A stretch of DNA of 64,000 bases from Xanthostigma xanthostigma (GCA_963575645.1 OY754470.1:30486501-30550500); one strand, 5' to 3'; positions 46,101 to 58,444 are shown, numbered from the stretch's first letter. The notes: generated by a model from the sequence alone, not told the origin. Numbers and translations are program-made.

Positions 46101-49100
46101 AATCATACATTAAATAAAAAAAATGTACTTGCACAATTGTAAACTGTCAATTAATAACACCTTTAATAATTAAAATTTCAAATACAGTCATTCTTATTAG
46201 ATGTAAAAAAGTTTTCGTTTGCTTAAGAAATTCATATTTGCTTTGTAAAACTGACTGCGTTTTATTTAACAAAAAGTCAATAACTGCCTTATTATGGCAT
46301 TTTGCAACTTAAAATCATTGGCAATAGCTGAGACCAAACTCTGTCTCGATTGGAATCTGACGTTCAGGCATTTACGATCGCGATATTGTGTTTTCTTCAG
46401 AAATTATAATTAAAACTCGTATCTTCCCGAGTTAATTCGGCCTTATGCCAACTCATATTTTCATTTTATTATGTCTTTCACGTTGCTGTATTGCCATATT
46501 TATTACAGCACAATCAACAAGTACGCCTATCATCCATGTGTCAGATGCCAATTCCACTATTTTCAAAATAGCGCTTCAGAAAAGAGCAACAGGGTCATAC
46601 TGTGTTGTCTTAAAAAAAAAAAAACAATACATAAAATATGTTATCACTATAGTTCAACAATATGAAACAATAATAATAATATTGTCCAAATCCTTAATTT
46701 ATCAACATATTCGTCTAGGCGAATTACGAAAAATATATTAACAAAGGGAATTTCGCGGAAAATTGTTGATTTGTGGTACCCTTATTAACATATAAAAGCC
46801 ACACTCTTCACCACCTCTCCTTATTTTTGTATGGTTGGTGAACCCTTAAATTGTATTTTTGCATAAATCTACAATACCGTCTATTTTAGCGCAAATATTG
46901 AAAGATTTTTAATCAATAATCTAATAAGTGTGTACTAAATCAAAAACTCTGAAGTGCTACTAAAAAGTAATATTAAACAAAAATCACAAAAATGCATTTA
47001 GTTTGCTTGTTTACAAACTTTCGTAATTCAATGCAGTTAAATACTATTATTTAAGATATCAGATTGCACAAATATTGAGTATTAGCTTTGAATAACAATT
47101 TATTTTACTGTTCTGCTTGAAATGATTAAATAATGAAATTCCATCATTTTTAAGCCACCATTTTTTAGTGTAAATGTAAATTTGATAGTTTGTTGAATTA
47201 ACTTTTTTTTTACAATAATGTGTTGTATCATATTCTATATAATCAATAAATTTTTGTATTGCAGTAAATTTATGTTCAGTATAAGATTATAGAAAAGGCA
47301 TAAAATATTCGAAACGCTGATTGTAATACATTATTGGTACTGTTTGTGTGCAGCATACAAAATCTCTAATTTCTATGAAAAATCTTTTTTGATCTTTGTA
47401 TCATTTTTCTTATATTACTAGAGCCAGATTTTTGTATTATTTGATATAAATAAATGATTTAAAATCAGGAAAAATGATAAAAATGGAATAAGTTTAACGA
47501 ATATACAGAAAAAAACATTTTGTTTCAAAAAAATTGTTAAACAAGCTACTAATATTTTTCCGTATTTTTAACATACATTTGTTAGGAAAAACTTTAAATT
47601 ATAATAAGGCTTCCTAAATTCCTGTACTTTTGAATCTCATGTCATGTTGCAAAAAAAAAAAATACTGACAAAAATCACGTTTTTAGATAATTTTTAAGAT
47701 AAAAAAATGTGTTTTTGAAATTCTTTAGCAACAAGACAAATTTGGTGAAGCTTAGTGCTTAACAGTTTGAATTTTTCCGAGAGAATTTTTTTTCAAACTG
47801 GGTGAGCAGTCACCTTAAAAACATTTCAAATTACAATGTAAGTCTTTAAATATATTATGGAATGTTCCCTTACCTGTGCATCGGTAGGCACTTCACCGGT
47901 AATTAGAAGCCAAAATAAGCCTTCTGGTAATGGTTCAGATCCGCCTTGTGCTTTCGGTAAAACTTTCTGGCACTCAGGTATCGACAATCCTCGGAAACGA
48001 ATACCCTCATCTGGATCAAGAACGGATGTTTCGCATACCAGCCCCTTGATGCCACGCATACCGCCATACATCTAGCAAATAAAATATAATATTACTATTA
48101 GTATCTACATTATACTCTTGGTGTTTGCTTTTCTTTTGATGTCAGCTGATATTGAACCGGGGGAATTACGAATTCAATGCAGGTGCAGTCTAAGTCAGGT
48201 CTGAGCAATGGAGAATGGGGGCTAAGCCAAAAAAGTGTAAGATTTCGACCGTCACGACACTTTCTTTGTTTGATAGTATTTTGCTCTAAATAAACGTTAG
48301 TAATGCAATGCAAACAACAAACGCTCGCAAGCATCAGTGGTTCAATGGTAGAATTCATTGTGTCTGTTATTTAAGATACATAATATATAGCGAAAAGAAT
48401 TTCGTTCTAACTGGGTGTCCCACGACACCTCTCGTCTTTTTTATAGTCTGTTTTCTACAAGCACAATTAATTCAAAAAGCGTATGAGATTTACAAATTTG
48501 TCAAAAACGCATTTTTTATCAAATAAATGTGACAACTGAATCTATAATATACCAGTACACTTTAGTGGACAAGTTTAATAGGCCCCACTCACGATCAAAC
48601 TTTATGCCACAGTTCAGTGAAGCATGATAATGTGTGGGACAAATTAACACTGAAACCAACACTGAAGTCAGGCATGAACTCATCAAATGCATCTTGATTT
48701 TTGAACGACTTTTAGTTCAGTGTTCAAGTAAACTGCTGTGTGTGTGGGTTTTTTTCAGTTCAGTTTTTGGAGTTCTGTTTTGTACAACCAGAAGCCAAAA
48801 ATCTCAATGTTGCTGCAAGTCTTTCTTGTGCAGAAATAGATTTTCGCATATTTTTGTCCTGGTTCTTAATAAATAGGGTAACTAATTCCAGTAAATAATT
48901 GTAAGTTAAATCATCCATTCGTAAATAATTATTCCAATCAAGCGGTTCAAGATGTAATTCATTAATCAAATAAACATGACTCTCGAATCACGCATTTCTA
49001 ACAAATTTTTCACCCATATTCTTCTTTTTTTTCTTATTTCCCTGTTTTAAATACAATCCCATAGCTATAAACAGCCAATCCTCGTCATTTAAATAATTCA

Positions 49101-52100
49101 TTTAGTTCTTATTAATTATCAATACTCTATAGTATAATATTAAAGTATGTATATAATATATATTTTATATATCTATACTCGACGAGTGTATGCCAACAAC
49201 TGAACCAAACTGAACATAAAAAATTTTAAAAAATGAGCAGTTTGCATGAGCTGTGTGTGGTACCAGTCAGTCTTTCGATTAATCGGTCCAACTTCACTGA
49301 ACACTGAACTGTGGCATGAAGTTTGATCGTGAGTGGGGCCTATAATATTGCACTATCAGTTTTAATATTTGTCAAGGTCAATTATTTTTTATATCGAAAT
49401 TAAAAATAACAATTTAAAAATTACGTATAGTGTCAGGTAGAGCGACAAAAGTCCTGCAGAGATAAGCCAACGTCTTAAAAATGAATATAATTATAACATT
49501 TAATGTGAAATGAATGTCATTTGAAGTAGCTGATCATTTGAAGAATTAATAAACGTGGTGGATTTGTTACATCAAAATCATGATCAGTGCATGGTTAAAC
49601 TGAAATATATAAAAAAACATTTTAATAAATATTTTACTGAACTAATCTAGTTTTGCGATAAAATATAAGAGGTATATATTTGTATAATATATAAGACATT
49701 ATCAAACAAAACGAGATTCCAATATAGAAGTCATAAGTTAAAAGGTCACTTGTAATAATCAAAGTTTCTCGGAATGTCTTTTACTCATTTGATCAAAGTT
49801 CATTGTAAAAAAAACATGGCGATTTATCTTAATACACAGTGGAGACTGTTCAGTTATTCTTAAAAAATCAGGCATTTCGGAACACAGTTTTGGTGGGTGG
49901 ATTTTCATGATTTTTTTTACAGTTACATTCTAAAAGTGAGTGTAAAAAAGTTTACTCTTTAAAAATTGCGGATTTTCGAAATCTATTTTTCTTTAATAGA
50001 GCAAATATTACAAAAATGTGAAGCATAATATTTTCACTGTTAAAATCATTTAACACTTTTGGAAACTATGGATATAAATTATTATAAAAGGATTCCGAGA
50101 TAAAAAGGTATCCATTTTACTGTGTCAACTCTGTAATCCAACTTGCATTTTCAAGAAAATTTCGATTCAATACTCGTTATTAAAACAACGTTGTTAATAC
50201 TTTTACTTTTAACGCACTTTTAATTTAGAGTGATTTTTTCACAAGAGTTGGACTAGTAGTACAAAAAATTGTGTCCAAAGATTAAAGATTAAAATTAATA
50301 GGTCACTGCCCACTGCAGTGATAAGAAATTTTATCAAAATTAGTGACACCGTATACTATAAGTAACACCTCACCGAATTAGTGCATAAACATGAAAACTG
50401 TAACTGTAACTGTAACGACAATATAAATCGTCAAAAAATAAAAATGCATTCAATAGCAAAATAGATGATAACAAAAACAGTTGATAATAAAAAAGTGATC
50501 TCATTTTTTTGATTTTGACAAATGATAGTGTGCATTTTTTGCTTTAATTATCACGTTCAATTATTATGACTATTATGTTTCTAGTATACATACAAAGATT
50601 AAACTGGTGATGTTCAGTTGACATGACCTTGAACCAGAAAGATCAATCATGAAATTTAATCGTCTTAACAGCTCACGTTATTAACGTGATGATTTCAACA
50701 TATTTTGTCGTTTTTCTAATGCAAAAAATCGGTTAAAAATCACATGAATCAGCTAAAGAATAAACTTATTCAATCAATAACATAGTTTAAATATTAAAAA
50801 TAAAGCGGCCCTAAGATTCACAAGACCAACTCTCCAGTTTGATGAATATTGAAAAGTTGTAAACATATAATAACACAGAAAAGTGAGCATTTAAATAAAA
50901 AGTTGAATAATTCTTTAACTAAAACAAATTATATCTGATAAACCTTTTTCAAGAAATCCTAAAAATTTCTTTCGGATCATCGGATCATTAAAATTACACA
51001 GTGAAGTTGCGCAACTTCACTCTGTAATTTTAATTTTAATAAGACGCACATGTTAATTAAAAAAAATCTTTTTGCAAAAAGTTTCAAAAAACTAATTTTT
51101 GAAGAATTATAATATTTAAAAAACCAAAACCATGAAGAAAACTGTGTTTAACATAAATTTTCATTATAATTTATTGACTTTGTACTTCTCTTTTTGACTA
51201 ATATAGGTATCTATGTAAAAAATAGCATTGTTTCAAGGTTATTATATGTTTTTTTATTGTAAATTAATAAATATTTTATAATTAGAATCTCTGAAGATGG
51301 CAATAAACAATGTGCCGAAACGTAAGATAATATATTAAAGGAATAATACAAAGTACAGCATTCATTGATCCATAGCCGCTATTTCTCCATCCAATTATTT
51401 TTTATTTGAGAGATTTCGTGCAAAAATACTGTATGGTAAAATTTTACGGGATTCAAGGCTAAAAATTTTAAAAACAATTTTTATTTTCTGAAACATTCTT
51501 TAATGGACAACGTTTCGGCAATATTTTTGGCTTCTTCAGGGCGTATAACAAACAATAATACCTTGCACAGATAAACCATAACCCTATTCTTAAAATTTAA
51601 AATACTATTTTTAATACTGTAGTGATCTTGAAACATAACAATATGTTGAAATTTTTAATTTCCATTTTCGGACCCATTACAATAACCTCCCATTATACTC
51701 GGAAGTTAATAGTCCCAAAAAAACGTTTTCAAAATATTCTAATTATGATATCAAAATATCAGTAGCCTCCCCCCAGAATGATCCGCCAACAGATTTGCTA
51801 TTTAATCGTTTTTTCGATGTTTTCTCTCTAGAAATCTCCGTAGAAATTCGGATGCTATCTGCGCATGTGCGCCCCTATTCCACATTTAAATAAGAAACAA
51901 ACAACCTAATTAAAAAAATTGGTTGTCTGTAAAGTCGGTTTACGGACGATAGTTTTACGTGATAACGTATTCCGCTCGAATATCATATAATAATACATTA
52001 CTGCGCTCTCGCTTGCACGCACAGGCTCAGGCGGAACGTTACACTTTTTCGTGCGTGCAGCTGGTGTTTCATCAATTTATAAGACGTTATCACGTCAAAA

Positions 52101-54101
52101 ACTTAGTCCGCCATCTTTAGAAGTCCGCCATATTGGATTTAGAGTGACGTTACTTTATTTTTCGAGTTATTCTCAGCAAGCCCTTTCATTTGATACCCAT
52201 ATTGTAGGAAAGCATAATAAAATTAGTCCGCCATCTTTAGAAGCCGCCATATTGGATTTAGAGTGACGTCACTTTATTTTTCGAGTTATTCTCAGCAAGC
52301 CCTTTTTTTTATACCCATATTGTAGGAAAGCATAATAAAATTAGTCCGCCATCTTTAGAAGTCCGCCATATTGGATTTAGAGTGACGTCACACAGCTAAC
52401 CATGCATTGTCATTCAAACTAAACGTGTATACAAATTTTCATCTCAATCGGCTGATGATATCTGCTTTAAAATTACCGAAGGCATTCTAGTCGCTCACTT
52501 ATTAATTTAGTCACCCAACTATTAATTCATCGTCACGCGCAGTCAGTCGCTCACTTAGTAATACAGTAACCAAATTGATTATTTGTCAGCCAAAATTGTA
52601 AATTCCGCTCCAATATCATATTTAAGTCAGGCGGAACGTGACACATTTCGGAACGGGACACTTTTTCGTACATGCAGCCGGTGTTTCATCAATTTATAAA
52701 ATTGGTGTTTCATCAATTTATAAGACGTTATCACGTCAAAAAAAAGTTTTTTGTACGCTGCGCTGGATACAAAAGGCGTGACTCACAGACAAAGCGAGTA
52801 CATATAGACGCTTCCAGCTAAAGCTTGGGTCGCGCCTAAAAACTAAAAAAATAGAAAAAAACTGTTGATGGAGCAAAGTCTGGGAGGATGTTACTGACAT
52901 TCTGATATTATTCGACTTTTTTTAATGATTTTTAAGAGCAGAGGCCCAGTAGACAACATTTTCGAACAATCGCAAATTATTAAGGAAACAAACATTAAGG
53001 AAACAAAATAGAGCAAATTAAGGCTATTCATTTGAGCCCTCACAATCTGTTAAAGAGAATTATTATTTTTCGCTACCTTCGGCTTCACGAGGTTGACGAT
53101 TTGAACCAAAAACTTCTATAGGGGACGTGTTTAGAGAGTCTATCCACTATTCATGTATTATGATAGACTACAGTTGCCAATGTACAATAATATTTACTCA
53201 AATCATTGACATTATTCATATTTCCTGTTTTTAATTGTGATAGGTCAAAATTATTTTAGAAGAATGAATTGGTAGACCGTTGGATAGTAACAGAATCTTA
53301 TGACGGCTGTGCTATGGCGTTCTGCCAGAAATGTGATTTTAACCTTGGAATTCAGAACAAAATCTCCTTTGCTTTAATGTCACCTTCTAAATAAACTTCA
53401 CTGAGAAAATAATACAAAGAACTTTTGGTTTCATTGATTCATTCAATTTTCAAAATATAAATTTTGGAAAACAGAAAAATCAAAAGGTATTAGACTTTTG
53501 CGCAACATATACCCACATCAATTTCAAAATTGGAAATATTATTTCCACACGTTTTTCGATGCGATTTAAATGTAACTTGTCTGCAATATTTTTTGCAATA
53601 GGTGTGTGCTTGTTAAGATAATACCTATTTCTATTAAAACTGATTAATTAGTGAATTAAATATATTATCTTAACGATTTTCCTATAAGTAGGTGTGTAAT
53701 AAAACATATATTAGGTACTTCTTGAAGTCTAGACTATGCCAAGTCATCTTATCAAAACTTTGATATTCATGAGATTTGTGTATCTCGAGTTCATATTGAA
53801 AAACATAATATATAGGTACCTACTTATTATCACTTACCATATCGACTGTAACTTCTCCAACTTTGGTGGCACCATATTCTTTACGAAAAGTTTTCACCCT
53901 TTCTTGCTCTTTTGGTATTTTAGCTGCTAACACAGCTTTAAGGTCTGTCGATGCATCTGAGAGCTGACGAAGTAGATTATTTAAACTTGGAACTGCTTTC
54001 TGTAAAAAAATAAAATGAAAATGTTTTAATAGTAAGTACCCATTAACTGAAAAAATACTATACATAAAACAGAGCTTAGATTTTTTATATATTACCGACA
54101 T
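43146..54101 (-). CDS. CS: Citrate synthase, mitochondrial, 9 exons
   Basis: Condenses oxaloacetate and acetyl-CoA to citrate, the entry step of the TCA cycle in the mitochondrial matrix. Exons in transcript order: 54101-54096 (ATGTCG only), 53999-53838, 48071-47874, 46095-45907, 44693-44494, 44111-43979, 43829-43626, 43486-43382, 43307-43146. All junctions are GT-AG and in frame, giving 452 residues. Catalytic residues are present: His in [10 protein letters not shown] (H290), His in [15 protein letters not shown] (H336), Asp in [10 protein letters not shown] (D391). The N-terminal segment ([17 protein letters not shown]) looks like a short import leader. The weakest point is the first exon, only six coding bases: an upstream exon could replace it. 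Intron 2 is 5.8 kb and full of repeats. The intron between exons 4 and 5 hosts an opposite-strand gene. An AATAAA signal lies about 45 bases after the stop. Confidence 0.94.
45093..45410 (+). CDS. Pierce1-like (piercer of microtubule wall 1) protein, nested in a citrate synthase intron
   Basis: A single-exon ORF of 105 residues. It carries the hallmarks of the Pierce1/C9orf116 family: TSDYYRT near residue 20, [15 protein letters not shown], then a YRT...YG...PPTVH segment, MFYPMP, and a C-terminal [17 protein letters not shown]. Vertebrate Pierce1 is a microtubule inner protein inside axonemal doublets of motile cilia and flagella. In an insect I infer a sperm-flagellum (possibly sensory-cilium) role. 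It lies wholly within the citrate synthase intron 44694-45906, on the opposite strand. The ATG has A-rich upstream context and an AATAAA follows the stop by about 115 bases. No frame damage is seen. It could be a retrocopy, because it is intronless, but it lacks an obvious poly-A tract or flanking duplication. Confidence 0.85.
   Translation: MEKQTVTLENPNSSSGENTSDYYRTCKLPKRFETPSWFKGYGIHRKPPEHPFYRTIASEYGRYPPTVHTVPTMFYPMPQEFTNRLAAAGMYRNYSLNTALDPVND
45525..45530 (+). promoter_or_regulatory. Polyadenylation signal of the Pierce1-like gene
   Basis: AATAAA 115 bases downstream of the Pierce1-like stop codon, still inside the citrate synthase intron. Positional evidence only. Confidence 0.5.
46096..47873. 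other. Citrate synthase intron 3
   Basis: AT-rich, no recognised element. Overlapping ORFs at 46445-46741 have no motif. Confidence 0.55.
48581..49340 (-). mobile_element. PIF/Harbinger-type element, deletion derivative, in citrate synthase intron 2
   Basis: Terminal inverted repeats of about 45 bases start GGCCCCACTCACGATCAAAC and end in the complementary string, with TA next to both ends. The interior carries a transposase remnant on the minus strand. It is 760 bp, too short for an autonomous element. Confidence 0.72.
48760..49101 (-). pseudogene. HARBI1-like transposase remnant
   Basis: Reading on the minus strand from ATG at 49101: [11 protein letters not shown], a lysine run, an in-frame stop after KFVRNA, then [24 protein letters not shown] and [16 protein letters not shown]. 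The second half matches the N-terminal region of PIF/Harbinger nucleases, with the FLRMD and RLAVTLRFLATG motifs. The protein leaves the family pattern after LASG and stops. Catalytic DDE residues are absent. Confidence 0.72.
49341..51914. other. Citrate synthase intron 2, middle part
   Basis: Largely unremarkable, apart from the 48-base palindrome and two repeat termini of the CTGAAGA...GAAACG type (51291-51322 plus strand; 51511-51539 minus strand). Confidence 0.5.
50987..51034. repeat. 48-base near-perfect palindrome in citrate synthase intron 2
   Basis: Two 24-base halves meet at GC/GC with no loop. One mismatch. The core is AGTGAAGTTGCGCAACTTCA. Confidence 0.9.
51915..52745. repeat. Family B repeats in citrate synthase intron 2
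   Basis: Contains GTTTACGGACGATAGTTTTA and ACGTGATAACGT at 51940-51975, AAGACGTTATCACGTCAAA at about 52080 and 52723, and about 2.6 tandem copies (52104-52395) of a roughly 115-bp unit with AGTCCGCCATCTTTAGAAG. This is the same unit as at 28503-28690, inverted. It is spliced out with the intron. Confidence 0.75.
52746..53837. other. Citrate synthase intron 2, 5' end
   Basis: No recognised element or ORF. AT-rich. Confidence 0.5.
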
Positions 54102-54659
54102 ATTCCTCTTATTCAGAATTTCTTATCAATTCAGACAATATTTTTAAAGTGCCAGTCAATCTGTCAAATTCTAAGCCAACTGATAACTTTTTTGGTCTTA
54201 CTTCCGTATTTGGGAAAATTTTTGCACTGCCAACTTAACAAATTATTAGCAGCACTTTTACGTTTAAAAAAATGAAATTATTTTACATTTTTGCACTTAT
54301 TTGCTTCTGTTACAATAAATTGTAAAAAATATTAGTATATTTGTTGAAATAAACATTAACAATAGGACAACAAACAGAAAAAAAATTTACAAGAGTTTGT
54401 ACCGCTTTACTTACAGAATACTGTCACTGTGAAATTCTCTACAGAAATATTCTATTTATTAATTATTTCAGAATAAAGTAAAACAAATTGTGAGATATTT
54501 TTATTTATTTATTAGATAGTAACAAAACAAGGGTGACATTTTTATCGTTACATACTGCGGGACAGAGAGCGTCCATTACGTGCGATACACACGTAAATAA
54601 GTGCGCGTGGACCATTTTAAAACAGAAGTTTATTAAAAAAAAATTCATTTTATATAATA
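54102..54659. other. Citrate synthase upstream region
   Basis: Should contain the 5' UTR and promoter. No motif assigned. Any missing upstream coding exon would lie here or further right, but no convincing leader-like ATG with a donor was found. Confidence 0.4.
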
Positions 54660-54953
54660 TTAGTGGTCCCGCCCGGTTTCACCCGGATGCAAAAGAACGA
54701 ATGGGGGGGAAGGGACATGAGTACGCACGTTCATCTTCATTTACCGAGATGAATGTTGTGTCCAAATTTCATGATGATCGGAGTTTTTGTCGGAGGGACA
54801 AATTTTGAGTTATATTTTGAAATTATAATATAGCATATAGCCTTCCTCGATAAATGGGCTATCCAACAAAAAAAATTCAATTCGAATCAGTAAGTAGTTC
54901 CTGAGATTAGCGCGTTCAACCAACAAACTCTTCAGCTTATATATTAGTATAGA
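54660..54953 (-). mobile_element. Second Helitron-like copy, inverted and shorter
   Basis: On the minus strand it starts TCTATACTAATATATAAGC, contains GAACGCGCTAATCTCAGGAA and ATAGCCCATTTATCGAGGAA, and ends with CTAA after GGGCGGGAC. Host A and T flank it. It lacks the tRNA-like segment of the 41-kb copy. Confidence 0.65.
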
Positions 54954-55097
54954 TTTATTTAGTGAATGCGTTCATATAGTCATGTACGCAGAGACGCGCG
55001 AATAAAATATAATCGAATATTATAATATTCACATGATATGATGAATTGTCTAATTCGGAACATTTTTTGGGACCCTATTGTATATGTCAATATTTAA

Positions 55098-55279
55098 ATA
55101 AAAAAATAAAGAATAGTTACTTCTTACCACAACAGTTTTATTAGTGGATGTACATTTCGGGAGCTATGCTCTCATCTTCAGCAAACACTAAACTGTTTGG
55201 TGTTTGCTAAAGATGAGAGAATAGCTCCCGGAATGTACATCCGACTGTTGTGGTAAGAACTATTTTTTATTTTATTTTT
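55098..55279. repeat. Foldback repeat upstream of citrate synthase
   Basis: TTCTTACCACAACAG, GGATGTACATTTCGGGAGCT and complements. Arms about 80 bases, loop about 20. Confidence 0.8.
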
Positions 55280-57502
55280 GTTTCAACTATAGTGCTCTTA
55301 ATATTTGAATGTCAATATATTTTGTTAGCACTATTTGGTTTATTAAGATGAAGAAAGGTTTTTGGTTGAGGATCATAAAATAAGCTTTACCAGTGTTTCG
55401 CTAGTGGCCAACGTTTCGAAAAATGTATTTTCATCTTCAGGGCCTATGAACATGTATATAATTTAGAACATAATATTGTATCACAATTTTATGTAAAAAG
55501 AAACCATGCTCAGAAGATAAGTTTTTGTTAAAGTTTATGGAAGGTTCCAAAGTGATTTTAGTGCAAATAATAACTTATGGATACCTACTCAATTTATTTT
55601 TGATTCATAACAGTAATTCAAAAACAGTACCAACAGCAATGAAGTATTTGTAGGTTAGGGTATGATATTTGTCAACCAACGAATGCTATCAATAATTGGC
55701 TCACAAATACATCATACAAACACTACGGAACCCTACTATGTGTGTGCCCAACACGCGCTTTGATGGTTTCTTCATTACCCATCTGTAGTTCGAATTATCC
55801 GTCTGCGTCCATAGCCTGCGTTAGGAAGCATAGCTTCAAAAACGACTGACAGACAACAGTGATTTACTATGGAACTGAGAGTTTTTTTACTTTATAGCAC
55901 TCATGGTGTAATGTGTCAATTAAACCGAGATAATTTTATCCTATTCTTATAATCAATTATAATCTTCAACGAGTGTATTGACTTTTAAGTATACGGCCAA
56001 TAGAAGAAATTCCATGAAATATTGAAAAAAATTTAATCAAACAAAATAATCACATCGCGTATTAATGATAATTGATAACATTCAGATGACAACATAATAT
56101 TATCAAAAAGTGTTTTTTTCTGTTATCAATTTTTTTAATATAATTTTTTTGATAAATTTCTGTTAAGCTCGCAAATTTTATTAATAAATATACTTTCAAC
56201 TCCACAAGTGGGGGAATGGTACTAAATTAGGTCAATTTTTTTTTTTTAATTTTACAAATTATTTCCTTCGAGCCCAAAAATATATTTTTGGTAAAAGTCT
56301 ATTAGTCTGTGAGCACAATACAGGTCAAACGACAAAGTGAATCGAAACCAAATTTTGAAAGGATGCGTAACATTTAAATAGGAAGAGACATTGCTTTTTG
56401 GTTATAACATGTGAAACTGTTTCTTGGACTTCAAACACGGTCGTACACGATCAGTTTGAAACTAATTTCAAATCGCTCAGTTTTCTGTCTATTCATGTGC
56501 GGCTCCCCATTCTCTGACTCTTACGCGGAGGGCCTAAGGGTTTTAGTTGATTTAACGACTGATCAGTCGACAGGTTTAAGTCGGTCGATTAACTAAACGA
56601 TTGGTTTTAGTTGGTTACATAATCGACTCAATGATCGATTTCCGTTCATATAAATTATAAAACATCAAACGATCGGCTATCAGTTTTCGGTCATATAGCC
56701 GAGAGAACGACCGGTAATTTGAATGATTTTATAGATTTTCGTTCATTTAGAATTGAATGTTGATTGTTTGGAAAACACCTATTACTTAATGTTAATAAAC
56801 GATAATTCAACAAAAAAAATTAAAAGTTCCAGCACTAGTAGCTACCAAATATGAACCGCTCATCGTAATTTTACTTTGAATGATCACATTTTATATTTTT
56901 TTAATGTTATTAATAGTTACGTAGCTACTTATATACTATGACGTTATAAATTATAAAATACGAGTACATATTAGTGTCGGAAAACATTTAAATATTTTCG
57001 CATCAAAATTGCCAGACATCTTCAAGTGGCCAATTTTCCTAAAAGCTGTGAGCCACAGGGTTTCTCAAATTTATGTTGTTTAAAAACTTCTGTACGATTT
57101 TCCAAATATTACGGAATCCACACTATACACATAACTTTGTTTTATATACCCCGTCAACTTTGAAATGACATTTAAATGAAACATAATTAATGAAAATTCA
57201 ATGTAAAATTAAATAGATCAAATAATCTTTCAGGGTGAATTAGATAACCACATGGATCAATAGAATTATTATAGAGCGCATGATCAATTGATAAGGTGCT
57301 CCATATTATCTATATTTTAAAAGTTGAATAAAAACAATGAAAAATCAAAACCAAGAAAAAATATTTTTAATTTCAGAGAAAATACTTTCAAAATCAAATC
57401 GCTGATTTTTTACGGAATGATAAAGGAATGTGCATCATATGGAAAAACTATTAGGTAATGGGTGCGTTTGCAGGTAAGTTCTGAATTCTCAAAGCGTATA
57501 TC
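55280..57502. other. Repeat-derived intergenic DNA
   Basis: A CTGAAGA...GAAACG terminus at 55412-55440 (minus). The family A fragment is listed separately. 56520-56720 is rich in CGAT/TCGA strings without a clear unit. Confidence 0.45.
56203..56405 (-). repeat. Family A 3' fragment, inverted
   Basis: Begins CCACAAGTGGGGGAATGGTA and contains GTGAGCACAATACAGGTCAAAC and GAAACCAAATTTTG, the complement of family A ends. Confidence 0.65.
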
Positions 57503-57503
57503 G

Positions 57504-57668
57504 TCAATACAGAACTCATCGGACATAACTGCATGTTTTCTGGTAAATTTTTGGACTCTTCGGATTATTTTAACCAGATTATAGCAATTCTAGACTTCTA
57601 GGAATCTAGAACTGATAAATCAAATTCAAATAGTCCAAAAAATCCGGCAAACATGCAGTTGAGTTCAA
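57504..57668. repeat. Inverted repeat
   Basis: GAACTCATCGGACATAACTG and ACTGCATGTTTTCTGG near 57510 are mirrored by GCAAACATGCAGTTGAGTTC ending 57668. Moderate mismatch. Confidence 0.6.
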
Positions 57669-57902
57669 AGACTTTTACTGTCCGAACGATGTAAAAAGTG
57701 TTCTCTCAAAATAGTACAAACAAACAGACCACAGCTATGCATCCTCCCCACTCATGTATTTGGCACCCCTACCCCATCACCTGGCGCTGAGAAGGGGGGT
57801 AATTTACAAAAGTTAAATGGAAACCCTTATATTTTATTGCAGATTCGGATTTTTTGCATCAAAATACGTAAGCTTTTACCGAAACAATTATTCAAATTTT
57901 TT

Positions 57903-58444
57903 TTAAGGTAGTACGAGCGCCAAGGCAATTTTAAATAAAAGGCTTGATTTTTTTATGTGAAGTTGGACTAAGTCTAAACCAATTCTGAAAATTTTAGGGG
58001 GAGTTACCCGATTATTTAAATAAATAAATGACTTTAAAAGTAGGCATATTTAACATTGACTTTATGGTAAAACGGTAGATGGATGATATGTTTTCATTGA
58101 TTTCTCCAAAACTAGTCGGTGGAAATAAAAAAAAAATATATTTAAATTAAAGCTAAAACCTTAATAAACTATTGAAAACAAAAAAAAACGTATGTGCCCC
58201 ACTAATTAAAAAGATATTTAATTAAAAAGACTAAATATCTTTTTAATTAGTCGAGCACAACGGGTTTTTTTTTTGTTTTCAATAATTTATTAAGGCTTTA
58301 ACTTTAATTTAAATAGTTTTTTTTTTTTAATTTCCACCGACAAGTTTTGGAGAAATCAATGAAAACATATCATCCATCTACCGTTAAATATAAAAAAAAT
58401 CAAGCCTTTTATTTAAAATTGCCCTGGTGCTTGTACTACCTTAA
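57903..58444. repeat. Foldback element with AAGGTAGTACGAGCGCC ends
   Basis: Outer arms 57905-57953 and about 58390-58441, inner arms about 58060-58215 and 58230-58385, with a hairpin centre of TTTTTAATTAG. The left arm has about 110 unpaired extra bases. Flanking TTA/TTAA on both sides. Confidence 0.7.

Noticed and set aside
48110-48358. 82-residue minus ORF next to citrate synthase exon 3
   Set aside because: Lies in the intron, no motif, and not needed for the spliced frame.
51291-51322. Confident hammerhead ribozyme call
   Set aside because: The base after CTGAAGA does not pair as a stem II closing pair should, and stem I complementarity is poor. Kept only as a low-level finding.
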